From NCBI GenBank assembly GCA_002404605.1, contig DHKA01000032.1:1090-21006 (forward strand): a DNA stretch of 19,917 nt, given 5' to 3'. The position numbers and the translations under genes were made by a program. Shown in pieces: positions 1 to 5,847 of this stretch (the first letter of the stretch is position 1; the number at the start of each line of letters is the position of its first letter). The DNA is from Clostridiales bacterium UBA4706. Its GTDB lineage: Bacteria; Bacillota; Clostridia; Oscillospirales; Oscillospiraceae. A model generated the notes under the pieces. The model ran no database searches. It was given only the letters and a program-made list of their open reading frames with translations, and was not told where the DNA came from.

Positions 1-563
1 GGGTGCTTGCGGGCGGGGACGAGATAGTCGCGCGCGCCCTCGGGGGACGAGGCGGTGAGGATCGGCGTCGTGATCTCGAGGAAGCCGTGATCCATCATCG
101 CGCGGCGCAGCGCCGCGACAACGTTGCAGCGCAGGATGATGTTGTTCTTGACGGCGGGGTTGCGCAGATCAAGATAGCGGTACTTGAGTCTCGCGCTCTC
201 GTCGGCCTCGCGGCTGCGGTTGATCTCAAAGGGCAGCTCGTTGTAGCGGCAGCGGCCGAGGATCTCGATCTTCTCGGGCACGACCTCGATCTCGCCGGTG
301 GCGAGCTTGGTGTTGGGGCTCTCGCGCAGACGCACCGTGCCGGTAACGGCGATGGTGCTCTCCTTGTTGATGCCCTTGACGGTCTTCATCATCTCCGCGG
401 AATCAACGACGATCTGCGTCGTGCCGTAAAAATCACGCAGGACGACGAACGCGAAGTTATTGCCGACCTCGCGGACGTTCTCCATCCAGCCGGCCAGCGT
501 TACGATTTTGCCCGCGTCGGCGGCGCGGAGCTCCCCGCAGGTGTGGGTACGGTACTGTGACAT
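1..563 (-). CDS. aspS: Aspartyl-tRNA synthetase, N-terminal part (cut by window edge)
   Basis: This enzyme charges tRNA-Asp with aspartate in the cytoplasm. About 187 residues are visible, beginning MSQYRTHTCGELRAAD. The first ~110 residues match the OB-fold anticodon-binding domain of bacterial-type AspRS (LAGWMENVREVGNNFAFVVLRD). They are followed by the class II entry YRYLDLRNP and by LTASSPEGARDYLVPARKH near residue 170-187, which is typical of AspRS rather than AsnRS or LysRS. The gene runs off the left edge, so the catalytic core is missing only because of the window. The ATG at 563 follows GGAAAGGAAG at a loose spacing. It is divergent from spoIIGA and has its own consensus-like promoter at 611-639. 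The leader from that promoter is only about 40 nt, so no T-box riboswitch fits. Confidence 0.95.
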   Translation of the reverse strand, partial: MSQYRTHTCGELRAADAGKIVTLAGWMENVREVGNNFAFVVLRDFYGTTQIVVDSAEMMKTVKGINKESTIAVTGTVRLRESPNTKLATGEIEVVPEKIEILGRCRYNELPFEINRSREADESARLKYRYLDLRNPAVKNNIILRCNVVAALRRAMMDHGFLEITTPILTASSPEGARDYLVPARKH

Positions 564-610
564 GCTCTATTTCTTCCTTTCCCAGGTTCGTTACGGTAAT
601 TTGCCAAAAT

Positions 611-639
611 ATTATACACATCCCGCCACCGCTTTGCAA
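611..639 (-). promoter_or_regulatory. Sigma-A type promoter of aspS
   Basis: Read on the minus strand, the -35 TTGCAA (634-639) and the -10 TATAAT (611-616) are separated by exactly 17 bases. Transcription would start near 604, about 40 bases before the aspS ATG. The -10 is a perfect consensus and the -35 matches four of six positions. Confidence 0.8.
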
Positions 640-695
640 GATACCCCGTCCCCGTTCGGACAACATTTTCGTCCCCGGCGGGGTATGCTTGGGAC

Positions 696-1520
696 ATGAA
701 CGTGATCTATGTGGATGAGCTCTTTTTTCTCAATGCGCTCACGGACTATCTGCTGCTGCTCTCGTGCGCGCGGCTGCGCGGAAAAGCGCTGCGCCGCAGC
801 CGGTTTGCCGCGGCCGCGGCGTTCGGCGGGGTGTACGCCGTGTTCGCCGCGATCCCCCCGCTCTCGTTTCTCGTCTCACTCGCGGTGAAGGCGCTCGTTT
901 CGCTGCTCATGGCGTGGATCGCATTTGGTGCGCCGCCGGAACTCTGGCGCGGCTGGGGCTGCTTTCTCGCGCTCTCGTCGGCGTTTGCCGGGGCGGTGTA
1001 CGGCATTTCGCTGCTCTCCGGCGCGGAGGTGTATGGCTCCCTCTCCGGCGCTTCGCTCAAAACGCTCGTGCTCTCCTTCGGGCTGTGCTATGCCGCGGTG
1101 CGGCTCTTTTTCGGGCGGTTTCTGAAGCGCCGCGAGCGCTGCATCGTGGAAGCGAAGATCGAGCTTTGCGGCAAAACCGCCGTGGTGCGCGCGCTGCGCG
1201 ATACCGGCAACGCGCTCTTTGACCCGCTCTCCGGCGCGCGCATCCTGCTCGCGGAGCCGGGCTCTCTCGCCTCGCTCTTTGCTCCCCCGCTCGTTCTGCC
1301 GCTGCCGGACGATCCGGCGGCATGCTTTCGCGTTCTGTCCTCACATCCGGCGCTCTCGCGGCGGCTGCGTCTCATCGGCTTTTCCGCCGTCGGGACAAAG
1401 CGGGGTCTGCTCGTATGCTTCCGTCCCGACGCCGTCACGGTCGAGGGCACGGCGGAGCGGTATCTCGTCGCCCTTTCGCCAACACCGCTCGGCAACGGGG
1501 AATATACCGCGCTCGTTTGA
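696..1520 (+). CDS. spoIIGA: Sigma-E processing peptidase SpoIIGA
   Basis: SpoIIGA is the membrane-embedded aspartic protease that removes the pro-sequence of sigma-E in the mother cell after polar septation. The 274-residue product starts MNVIYVDELFFLNALTDYLLLL, typical of the family. Several hydrophobic segments fill roughly residues 5-140. The soluble half carries the aspartic protease signature RDTGNALFDPLSG, with the likely catalytic Asp at 169. Later segments (GFSAVGTKRGLL and the final third) also fit. The start is the family-conserved N-terminus, but there is no strong Shine-Dalgarno sequence before it. sigE follows after 22 bases, the usual spoIIG arrangement. The upstream gap is shared with aspS. 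I looked for Spo0A boxes there and found only a weak TTGTCCGAA-like match on the reverse strand (656-664). Confidence 0.93.
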   Translation: MNVIYVDELFFLNALTDYLLLLSCARLRGKALRRSRFAAAAAFGGVYAVFAAIPPLSFLVSLAVKALVSLLMAWIAFGAPPELWRGWGCFLALSSAFAGAVYGISLLSGAEVYGSLSGASLKTLVLSFGLCYAAVRLFFGRFLKRRERCIVEAKIELCGKTAVVRALRDTGNALFDPLSGARILLAEPGSLASLFAPPLVLPLPDDPAACFRVLSSHPALSRRLRLIGFSAVGTKRGLLVCFRPDAVTVEGTAERYLVALSPTPLGNGEYTALV

Positions 1521-1527
1521 AAATTAA

Positions 1528-1545
1528 AAGGAGGTCATGCCCATG
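1528..1545 (+). promoter_or_regulatory. Ribosome binding site that decides the sigE start
   Basis: AAGGAGG ends at 1534. Two in-frame ATGs follow, at 1537 (2 bases away) and 1543 (8 bases away). The second has normal spacing, so the product should start MFSDLL rather than MPMFSDLL. Confidence 0.7.
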
Positions 1546-2244
1546 TTTTCCGATTTGCTCCAACAGCTTCTGCTCGCCCTGCTGCCGAACGAGCCGGTTT
1601 ACTATATCGGCGGAAGCGAGGTTTTGCCCCCGCCGCTCTCGCGCGAGGCGGAGGACGCGGCGCTCACGGCGCTCTGCGCCGGGGACAAGAGCGCCGAGCG
1701 CACGCTCATCGAGCACAATCTCCGGCTCGTCGTCTATATCGCGCGGCGGTTTGAAAATACCGGCGTGGGACTCGAGGATCTCATCTCCATCGGCACGATC
1801 GGGCTCATCAAGGCCGTGAGCACGTTCGACCGGGAAAAGAACATCAAGCTCGCGACCTACGCCTCCCGGTGCATCGAAAACGAAATTCTGATGTATCTGC
1901 GCAAGCTCTCCGCGCAGCGCACGGAGGTGAGCTTTGACGAGCCGCTCAACACCGACTGGGACGGCAACGAGCTGCTGCTCTCGGATGTGCTCGGCACCGA
2001 TGAGGACGAGGTTTCCCGCCCGATGGAAGACGACGCCGACCGCCGCGCGCTGCACGAGGCCGTGGCGAAGCTCAACGAGCGCGACCGGGACATCATTTCC
2101 CTGCGCTTCGGTCTGCTCGGGCGGCGGGAGTATACGCAAAAAGAGGTCGCCGACCGCATGGGCATTTCGCAAAGCTACATATCCCGGCTCGAAAAGCGCA
2201 TCCTTCTCCGTCTCCGCCGGGAGATGCAGAAGATCATGGCATAA
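1543..2244 (+). CDS. sigE: Sporulation sigma factor sigma-E (pro-sigma-E)
   Basis: This is the mother-cell RNA polymerase sigma factor of early sporulation, made as an inactive precursor. The product is 233 residues from the ATG at 1543, close to the family length of about 239. The N-terminal ~28 residues, including PNEPVYYIGGSEVLPPPL, match the pro-sequence and cleavage region of sigma-E. Region 2 follows (HNLRLVVYIARRFENTGVGLEDLISIGTIGLIKAV), with the hallmark NIKLATYASRCIENEILMYLR at about 100-120. Region 4 is QKEVADRMGISQSYISRLEKRI at 199-220. It lies directly behind its processing protease SpoIIGA and was probably co-transcribed with it. In many relatives the forespore factor sigma-G follows; here two acetyltransferases do instead. 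Confidence 0.95.
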   Translation: MFSDLLQQLLLALLPNEPVYYIGGSEVLPPPLSREAEDAALTALCAGDKSAERTLIEHNLRLVVYIARRFENTGVGLEDLISIGTIGLIKAVSTFDREKNIKLATYASRCIENEILMYLRKLSAQRTEVSFDEPLNTDWDGNELLLSDVLGTDEDEVSRPMEDDADRRALHEAVAKLNERDRDIISLRFGLLGRREYTQKEVADRMGISQSYISRLEKRILLRLRREMQKIMA

Positions 2245-2250
2245 AAAAGT

Positions 2251-2271
2251 CGCCCCGTACAGAGGCGGCCG
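2251..2271 (+). terminator. Possible weak hairpin after sigE
   Basis: GTCGCC (2251-2256) can pair with GGCGGC (2266-2271) around a 9-base loop, using one G-U pair. No T-run follows directly; a T-rich stretch comes only about 15 bases later. It may end or slow the spoIIG transcript, but it is not a textbook terminator. Confidence 0.3.
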
Positions 2272-2281
2272 ATATGTTCCC

Positions 2282-2333
2282 TTGCTTTTTCCCGGATAAA
2301 TGCGGTATACTTTATATTTAGACAATACCGCAT
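2282..2333 (+). promoter_or_regulatory. Promoter with overlapping inverted repeat, upstream of the GNAT pair
   Basis: TTGCTT (2282-2287) and TATACT (2306-2311) are separated by 18 bases and form a sigma-A type promoter. A perfect 8-base inverted repeat, ATGCGGTA (2300-2307) and TACCGCAT (2326-2333) with an 18-base gap, overlaps the -10 and the likely start site. It could be a repressor operator or a hairpin at the 5' end of the transcript. Confidence 0.6.
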
Positions 2334-2352
2334 TCTGGAAAGGATATATTTT

Positions 2353-2802
2353 ATGTTCCGCAACGCTGAAGAAAAAGACTTTGCCCTCTATATGGAGCTG
2401 GCACAGGAATTTTACCACTCGCCCGCCGTGATGCACCCGATCCCGGCGCAGTACATGGAAAACACGTTCCGCGAGGCCATGCGCTCGGACGTGTACATCA
2501 TTCTCCGCATTCTCGAAGTAAACGGCGAAGCCGCGGGCTACGCCATCCTCTCGCGCAGCTTCTCTCCCGAGTCCGGCAGCCCGATCTGCTGGATCGAGGA
2601 GCTGTACATCCGCGAGGCGTACCGCGGCCACGACCTCGGCACGGAGTTTTTCTCATCCGTCCGCAAGGAGTTTCCCTCGGCGCGTCTGCGGCTCGAGGTC
2701 GAGCCGGAAAATACCGGCGCGGTCGCGCTCTACAAGCGTCTCGGCTTCACGCCGCTCGAGTATGTGAGCTACGTCGTCGAGCCGGACGGCGCAGACGCAT
2801 GA
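2353..2802 (+). CDS. GNAT family N-acetyltransferase
   Basis: A 149-residue protein of the GCN5-related acetyltransferase family, which transfers acetyl from acetyl-CoA to an amine of a small molecule or protein; the substrate cannot be told. The acetyl-CoA binding motif A is visible as WIEELYIREAYRGHDLGTEFF, with the R/Q-x-x-G-x-G/A signature at R91-G96 (R-G-H-D-L-G). The C-terminal ENTGAVALYKRLGFTPLEYVSYV is the usual motif B region. Length is normal for a single-domain GNAT. AAAGGA sits about 11 bases before the ATG. The stop overlaps the next start as ATGA (2799-2802), so the two acetyltransferases are probably translationally coupled. A promoter with a dyad lies just upstream (2282-2333). 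Confidence 0.9.
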   Translation: MFRNAEEKDFALYMELAQEFYHSPAVMHPIPAQYMENTFREAMRSDVYIILRILEVNGEAAGYAILSRSFSPESGSPICWIEELYIREAYRGHDLGTEFFSSVRKEFPSARLRLEVEPENTGAVALYKRLGFTPLEYVSYVVEPDGADA

Positions 2803-3353
2803 GCGACGCGGTCACGCTGCGCCCCTACGCCGGAGAAGAGGACGCCGCGGCGGAGCTGATCGCCGCGTTCTGGCTCGCGCACAGCGATTATGTGCAGACG
2901 CGCGAAGAAGCGCTCGACGATCTGCGCGCGTGGACTTCCGACGGCCACCGGTTTTATTTTCTCGACGCCGATACCGCAGCCGCTGGCTTCGTCCACCTCG
3001 GCAGCCGCGGCGGCGAGATCGACTGGATCGAGGAACTGTTCATCCGCCCCGAATTTCAGGGGCGCGGTCTCGGCGCGGCGGCGCTCGAGGCAATCGGCGA
3101 GATGGTACGCGGCTACTCCGAATCGCTGTATCTCGAAGTCGCGGCGCGAAATCTCCGTGCGCTCCGGCTCTACCGCCGGGTTGGGTTCGACTGTCTGAAC
3201 ACCGTTACGCTCCGGCGGGACTTTCATCCCGAAGAGTTTGAGACCGTCCGCACGGACGAATTGCTCGGCCATTCCTTTGATGTGCGCCGGAAGCGTGCAC
3301 CTTCTTCCGATACAGAAAGCACAGGAGGCGAAGGAAACCATGTGGTTTCGTGA
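2799..3353 (+). CDS. GNAT family N-acetyltransferase, second of a pair
   Basis: A 184-residue GNAT protein. Motif A is clear in WIEELFIRPEFQGRGLGAAAL, with Q-G-R-G-L-G at 87-92. NLRALRLYRRVGFDCLNTVTLRRDF is the motif B region. It shares the WIEELxIR strand with the gene before it, so the two are probably related copies, although the rest of the sequence differs. The start overlaps the previous stop by four bases. The last ~35 residues (RTDELLGHSFDVRRKRAPSSDTESTGGEGNHVVS) lie beyond the GNAT fold, look unstructured and overlap the next gene by 14 bases. They may be a read-on tail rather than a domain. Substrate unknown. Confidence 0.88.
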   Translation: MSDAVTLRPYAGEEDAAAELIAAFWLAHSDYVQTREEALDDLRAWTSDGHRFYFLDADTAAAGFVHLGSRGGEIDWIEELFIRPEFQGRGLGAAALEAIGEMVRGYSESLYLEVAARNLRALRLYRRVGFDCLNTVTLRRDFHPEEFETVRTDELLGHSFDVRRKRAPSSDTESTGGEGNHVVS

Positions 3354-3801
3354 TCTTATTTCCAACCAGTTTTTGCTGACCGGCATTTCGTCGTGGCTGT
3401 GGGCGCAGGTGCTCAAAACGATCATCCACGCGCTCGTCACGCACCGGCTCGATCTCTCCCGGCTCGTCGGCGACGGCGGGATGCCGAGCGGCCACTCCGC
3501 GACCGTTTCCTCGCTCGCGGTGGCGGCGGCGTTCGTCTATGGGCTCGATTCCTTCGAGTTTGCCATCGCCGCGGTGCTCGCCGTCATCGTATGCAAGGAT
3601 GCGATGGGCGTCCGGCTCGAGACCGGCAAGCAGGCCGCCATCATCAATGAGATCGTGAAAGCCTTCGACGATCTTTCCACCGGGAAGTTCTCGGAGGTCA
3701 AGCTCAAGGAATTTGTCGGCCACACGCCCATTCAAGTGCTGGCCGGGATCCTACTCGGCATTTTGAACGCGGTGCTGCTGCACCTCTTTATCTTCCCGTA
3801 A
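3340..3801 (+). CDS. DUF212 / divergent PAP2-family membrane protein (YuiD-like)
   Basis: A 153-residue integral membrane protein of the DUF212 family, distantly related to PAP2-type phosphatases and the usual family length. The sequence shows LVGDGGMPSGHSATVSSLAVAAAFVYG, which contains the PSGHSA motif of PAP2 proteins at about 48-53. VCKDAMGVRLETGKQAAIINEIV follows and is characteristic of DUF212. Hydrophobic stretches at about 53-90 and 132-152 suggest membrane helices. Physiological role is unproven; a lipid-linked phosphate substrate is a guess from the motif. I chose the ATG at 3340 because it gives the family N-terminus MWFRDLISNQ and is preceded by AGGAGG (3323-3328) and AAGGA (3331-3335). 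It overlaps the end of the acetyltransferase gene and, convergently, the end of the esterase gene by 14 bases. Confidence 0.9.
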   Translation: MWFRDLISNQFLLTGISSWLWAQVLKTIIHALVTHRLDLSRLVGDGGMPSGHSATVSSLAVAAAFVYGLDSFEFAIAAVLAVIVCKDAMGVRLETGKQAAIINEIVKAFDDLSTGKFSEVKLKEFVGHTPIQVLAGILLGILNAVLLHLFIFP

Positions 3802-4717
3802 AAAACTTACGCAGAAATGCGATGCGATACGCCATCACGGTCTTTAGAAATTCGCTGTTTACCGCGATATCATAGCCGTGCATGGCGTTTTTTATCGGGT
3901 GATACTCGCACTGCACGCCCTCGCGCGCAAGATGCGCGGCGTACTGCTCGCCCTCGTCGCGCAGGCAGTCAAACTCCGCCGTCTCAATGCATGCGCTCGG
4001 CAGCCCCTGCAGCGACGCGCTCTCCGCCGGGGAGAGCCATTCTCTCGGTGCGGCGGACGGGCCGGGCGCGTACATGGCAAAGTATTTTCCCATATCGCGG
4101 CTGTTGCACATGGGCGTATCCGTGAACTGCCGGTAGCTTTCGGTGTTCATCCGCGCGTCCAGCACCGGGTAGAGCAGCATCTGCGCGCATGGCATCGGGA
4201 GGTTCTGTTCCTTTGCCATAAGGCAGAGCGCCGCAGCGAGATTCCCGCCCGCGCTGTCCCCGACGGCGGCGATCCTCGCCGGATCGATGCGAAGCGCGGC
4301 GGCGTTTTCCAAAAGAAAGCGATAGCCCGCCAAAGCGTCCTCGTGCGCCGCGGGGAACGTATGCCGCGGCGCTAGACGGTAGTCCGGCAGCGCGACGCGC
4401 GCGCCGAGCGTGCGGGAGAGATCTCTCGCCAGCGTAAAATGGTGCGGCGCTGCGTTGAACACGAACCCGCCGCCGTGGAGGAAGTACACGCACGGCGTCG
4501 TCTCCATCTCCCCCTCCGGAGCATAGATAAGCATGCGCATGCGGCTTCCATCGGGCCGCGGCACGCTCACGCGAGATACGCACACCGCGCCGCCGCTTTG
4601 CTGCGCGGCGTACAGGAGCTTCATCGGCTCCTGGGACAGGCGAACGAACCACGGCGAGAGCGTAGACTTCATATGCGCATAGCACGCAAGGTCGGGATGG
4701 TAAGTATATTCCGGCAT
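3788..4717 (-). CDS. Alpha/beta hydrolase, hormone-sensitive-lipase-type esterase
   Basis: A 309-residue cytoplasmic esterase of the HSL (acetyl-esterase Aes-like) family, hydrolysing short acyl esters; the natural substrate is unknown. The oxyanion-hole motif HGGGF is at 81-85, the nucleophile elbow GDSAGG at 153-158 (Ser155), a probable catalytic Asp at 250 (ETAEFDCLRDEG) and His at 280 (NAMHGYD), so the triad is complete. No signal peptide or membrane segment is seen. The ATG at 4717 has GGGAGGG about 6 bases before it; a longer frame reaching 4756 would run through a strong hairpin and has no ribosome site. It lies 63 bases behind lspA in the same direction, with that hairpin between them, and its 3' end overlaps DUF212 convergently. 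Confidence 0.9.
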   Translation of the reverse strand: MPEYTYHPDLACYAHMKSTLSPWFVRLSQEPMKLLYAAQQSGGAVCVSRVSVPRPDGSRMRMLIYAPEGEMETTPCVYFLHGGGFVFNAAPHHFTLARDLSRTLGARVALPDYRLAPRHTFPAAHEDALAGYRFLLENAAALRIDPARIAAVGDSAGGNLAAALCLMAKEQNLPMPCAQMLLYPVLDARMNTESYRQFTDTPMCNSRDMGKYFAMYAPGPSAAPREWLSPAESASLQGLPSACIETAEFDCLRDEGEQYAAHLAREGVQCEYHPIKNAMHGYDIAVNSEFLKTVMAYRIAFLRKFFTGR

Positions 4718-4739
4718 GGTTTCCCTCCCTTTAAGGCAG

Positions 4740-4782
4740 CGCCCGCCGCACGGCAAAGAGATCGTGCGGCGGGCGGTTTTTT
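4740..4782 (+). terminator. Strong intrinsic terminator facing the plus strand, between lspA and the esterase
   Basis: The arms GCCCGCCGCACG (4741-4752) and CGTGCGGCGGGC (4763-4774) pair perfectly over 12 bases, or 13 with the flanking C-G pair, around a 10-base loop. On the plus strand they are followed by GG and six T. Both neighbours are transcribed on the minus strand, where no T-run follows the hairpin. As drawn it would stop transcripts coming from the DUF212 side. On the minus strand it may still act as a 3' end barrier for lspA mRNA. Confidence 0.7.
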
Positions 4783-5278
4783 ATGTTTCTTTCGGCTTCT
4801 CCGACTCCTTGCGCAGCAGCATGAGCAGCACAAAGAGGATGCAGCATACGTTGATGGCGATATCGGCGATGTTGAACACCGCAAAATGCATGAATTCAAG
4901 CTCGAACATATCCACAACGTAGCCGTAGAGCGCACGGTCGATGCCGTTGCCGATCGCGCCGGCCATGGCGAGCACCGCGAGCCAGCGCTCCCACGGCGCA
5001 GTGAGCTTATGGCGCACGAGCGCCCACACGACGATGACGCAGAATGCCGCGAGCAGCGCGAGGAACAGCCACCGTCCGCCCGAGAACATACCGAAGGCGA
5101 CGCCGCTGTTGCGGATGTGCGTGAGATGGACAACGCCGGGGATCAGCGCGCGCTGCTGCGCAGCCGAGGCGTTGAGCGGAATGTTCCGCACGACCCATGC
5201 CTTGAGCGCCTGATCCGCCGCGATGATCGCAAGCGAGGCGAGAATGTACCCGATCACGGTTTTTTTCTTAGCTGTCAT
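4781..5278 (-). CDS. lspA: Lipoprotein signal peptidase (signal peptidase II)
   Basis: LspA is the membrane aspartic protease that cleaves signal peptides of diacylglyceryl-modified prolipoproteins at the outer face of the cytoplasmic membrane. The 165-residue product has four hydrophobic segments (about 8-28, 69-88, 97-113, 134-155). The family motifs are VHLTHIRNSGVAFGMF (50-65), GAIGNGIDR (108-115), VVDMFEL (121-127) and FNIADIAI (135-142). The catalytic pair is Asp123 and Asp139. The ATG at 5278 is preceded by AAGGAG at 6 bases; the longer frame to 5308 would read through the HU terminator. It starts only 20 bases after that terminator's T-run, so there is no room for its own promoter there. 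Confidence 0.96.
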   Translation of the reverse strand: MTAKKKTVIGYILASLAIIAADQALKAWVVRNIPLNASAAQQRALIPGVVHLTHIRNSGVAFGMFSGGRWLFLALLAAFCVIVVWALVRHKLTAPWERWLAVLAMAGAIGNGIDRALYGYVVDMFELEFMHFAVFNIADIAINVCCILFVLLMLLRKESEKPKET

Positions 5279-5297
5279 ACCGGCTCCTTCTGATAAT

Positions 5298-5334
5298 AAA
5301 AAAAGCAAAGAGCCGCCCGGCGTTGGGCAGCTCT
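5298..5334 (-). terminator. Intrinsic terminator after the HU gene
   Basis: On the minus strand AGAGCTGCCC pairs with GGGCGGCTCT (plus positions 5325-5334 and 5309-5318, one G-U pair) around a 6-base loop. TTGC and seven T follow, ending at 5298. It should end most HU transcripts; lspA begins only 20 bases further on. Confidence 0.85.
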
Positions 5335-5346
5335 TCGGAAAATAAC

Positions 5347-5625
5347 TTACTTCTTATCGACAGCTTCCTTGAGAGCCTTGCCGGCCTTGAACTGGGGAAC
5401 GCGGGAAGCGGGGATCTCGATCTCCTTCTTGGTCTTGGGGTTGCGGCCCATGCGGACGCCGCGCTCCTTGACGTCAAAAGCGCCGAAGCCGACGAGCTGC
5501 ACCTTCTCGCCCTGGATAAGGGTCTCGGTGATGGTCTCCAGAGAAGCGTTGACGGCGAGCTCGCTGTCCTTCTTGGAAAGGCCGGTCTTTTCGGCGACCT
5601 GAGCAATAAGTTCTGTTTTGTTCAT
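5347..5625 (-). CDS. hup: HU-family DNA-binding protein
   Basis: A 92-residue histone-like protein that binds and bends DNA as a dimer and compacts the nucleoid. It begins MNKTELIAQVAEKTGLSKKDSELAVNA. It carries the family signature GFGAFDVKERGVRMGRNPKTKKEIEIPAS in the beta-arm region (about 47-74), where the NPKTKKEI turn and the following Pro are the DNA-intercalating tip. The length is exactly that of bacterial HU. The start is fixed by GAGGAGGATAACC directly before the ATG. It sits behind the flippase gene after a 222-base gap and has a strong terminator downstream, so it is probably expressed as a short, abundant message. Confidence 0.96.
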   Translation of the reverse strand: MNKTELIAQVAEKTGLSKKDSELAVNASLETITETLIQGEKVQLVGFGAFDVKERGVRMGRNPKTKKEIEIPASRVPQFKAGKALKEAVDKK

Positions 5626-5847
5626 GGTTATCCTCCTCTTTTGTTTACAACCTGCGGTCAGAGCCGCGGCGCCGCCGCGCGTCCGGCCGCTGTGATCTTT
5701 TTCTTACGGCGCAAGAAAAACGTCTTTTTTTGCGCGCCCGAAAACCCTATCATATTTTTCACCATAACGCAAGAGGAAATTCGGCAAACGCCCGGTTTTG
5801 CGTATCTTTTTGGCGAATATTACCCGTTTCCCCGGCGAAATGCGTTT
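5626..5847. other. Intergenic leader region of the HU gene
   Basis: This gap separates the flippase stop from the HU start on the minus strand. I see a TATGAT -10 candidate (5749-5754) with only a poor -35. I also see an imperfect AT-rich inverted repeat, GCGCAAGAAAAA (5709-5720) against TTTTTTTGCGC (5725-5735). A GC-rich stretch follows at 5665-5690. No open reading frame or RNA gene is convincing here. The HU promoter must lie in this region, but I cannot place it firmly. Confidence 0.4.

Noticed and set aside
564..640. T-box riboswitch upstream of aspS
   Set aside because: The promoter at 611-639 leaves a leader of about 40 nt, far too short for a T-box.
656..664. Spo0A box upstream of spoIIGA
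   Set aside because: TTGTCCGAA on the reverse strand has an extra base relative to the 0A-box, and it is not placed convincingly against a -35/-10 pair.
1435..2631. 398-codon open frame on the minus strand
   Set aside because: It is antisense to sigE and the first GNAT gene, and carries no motif or ribosome site.
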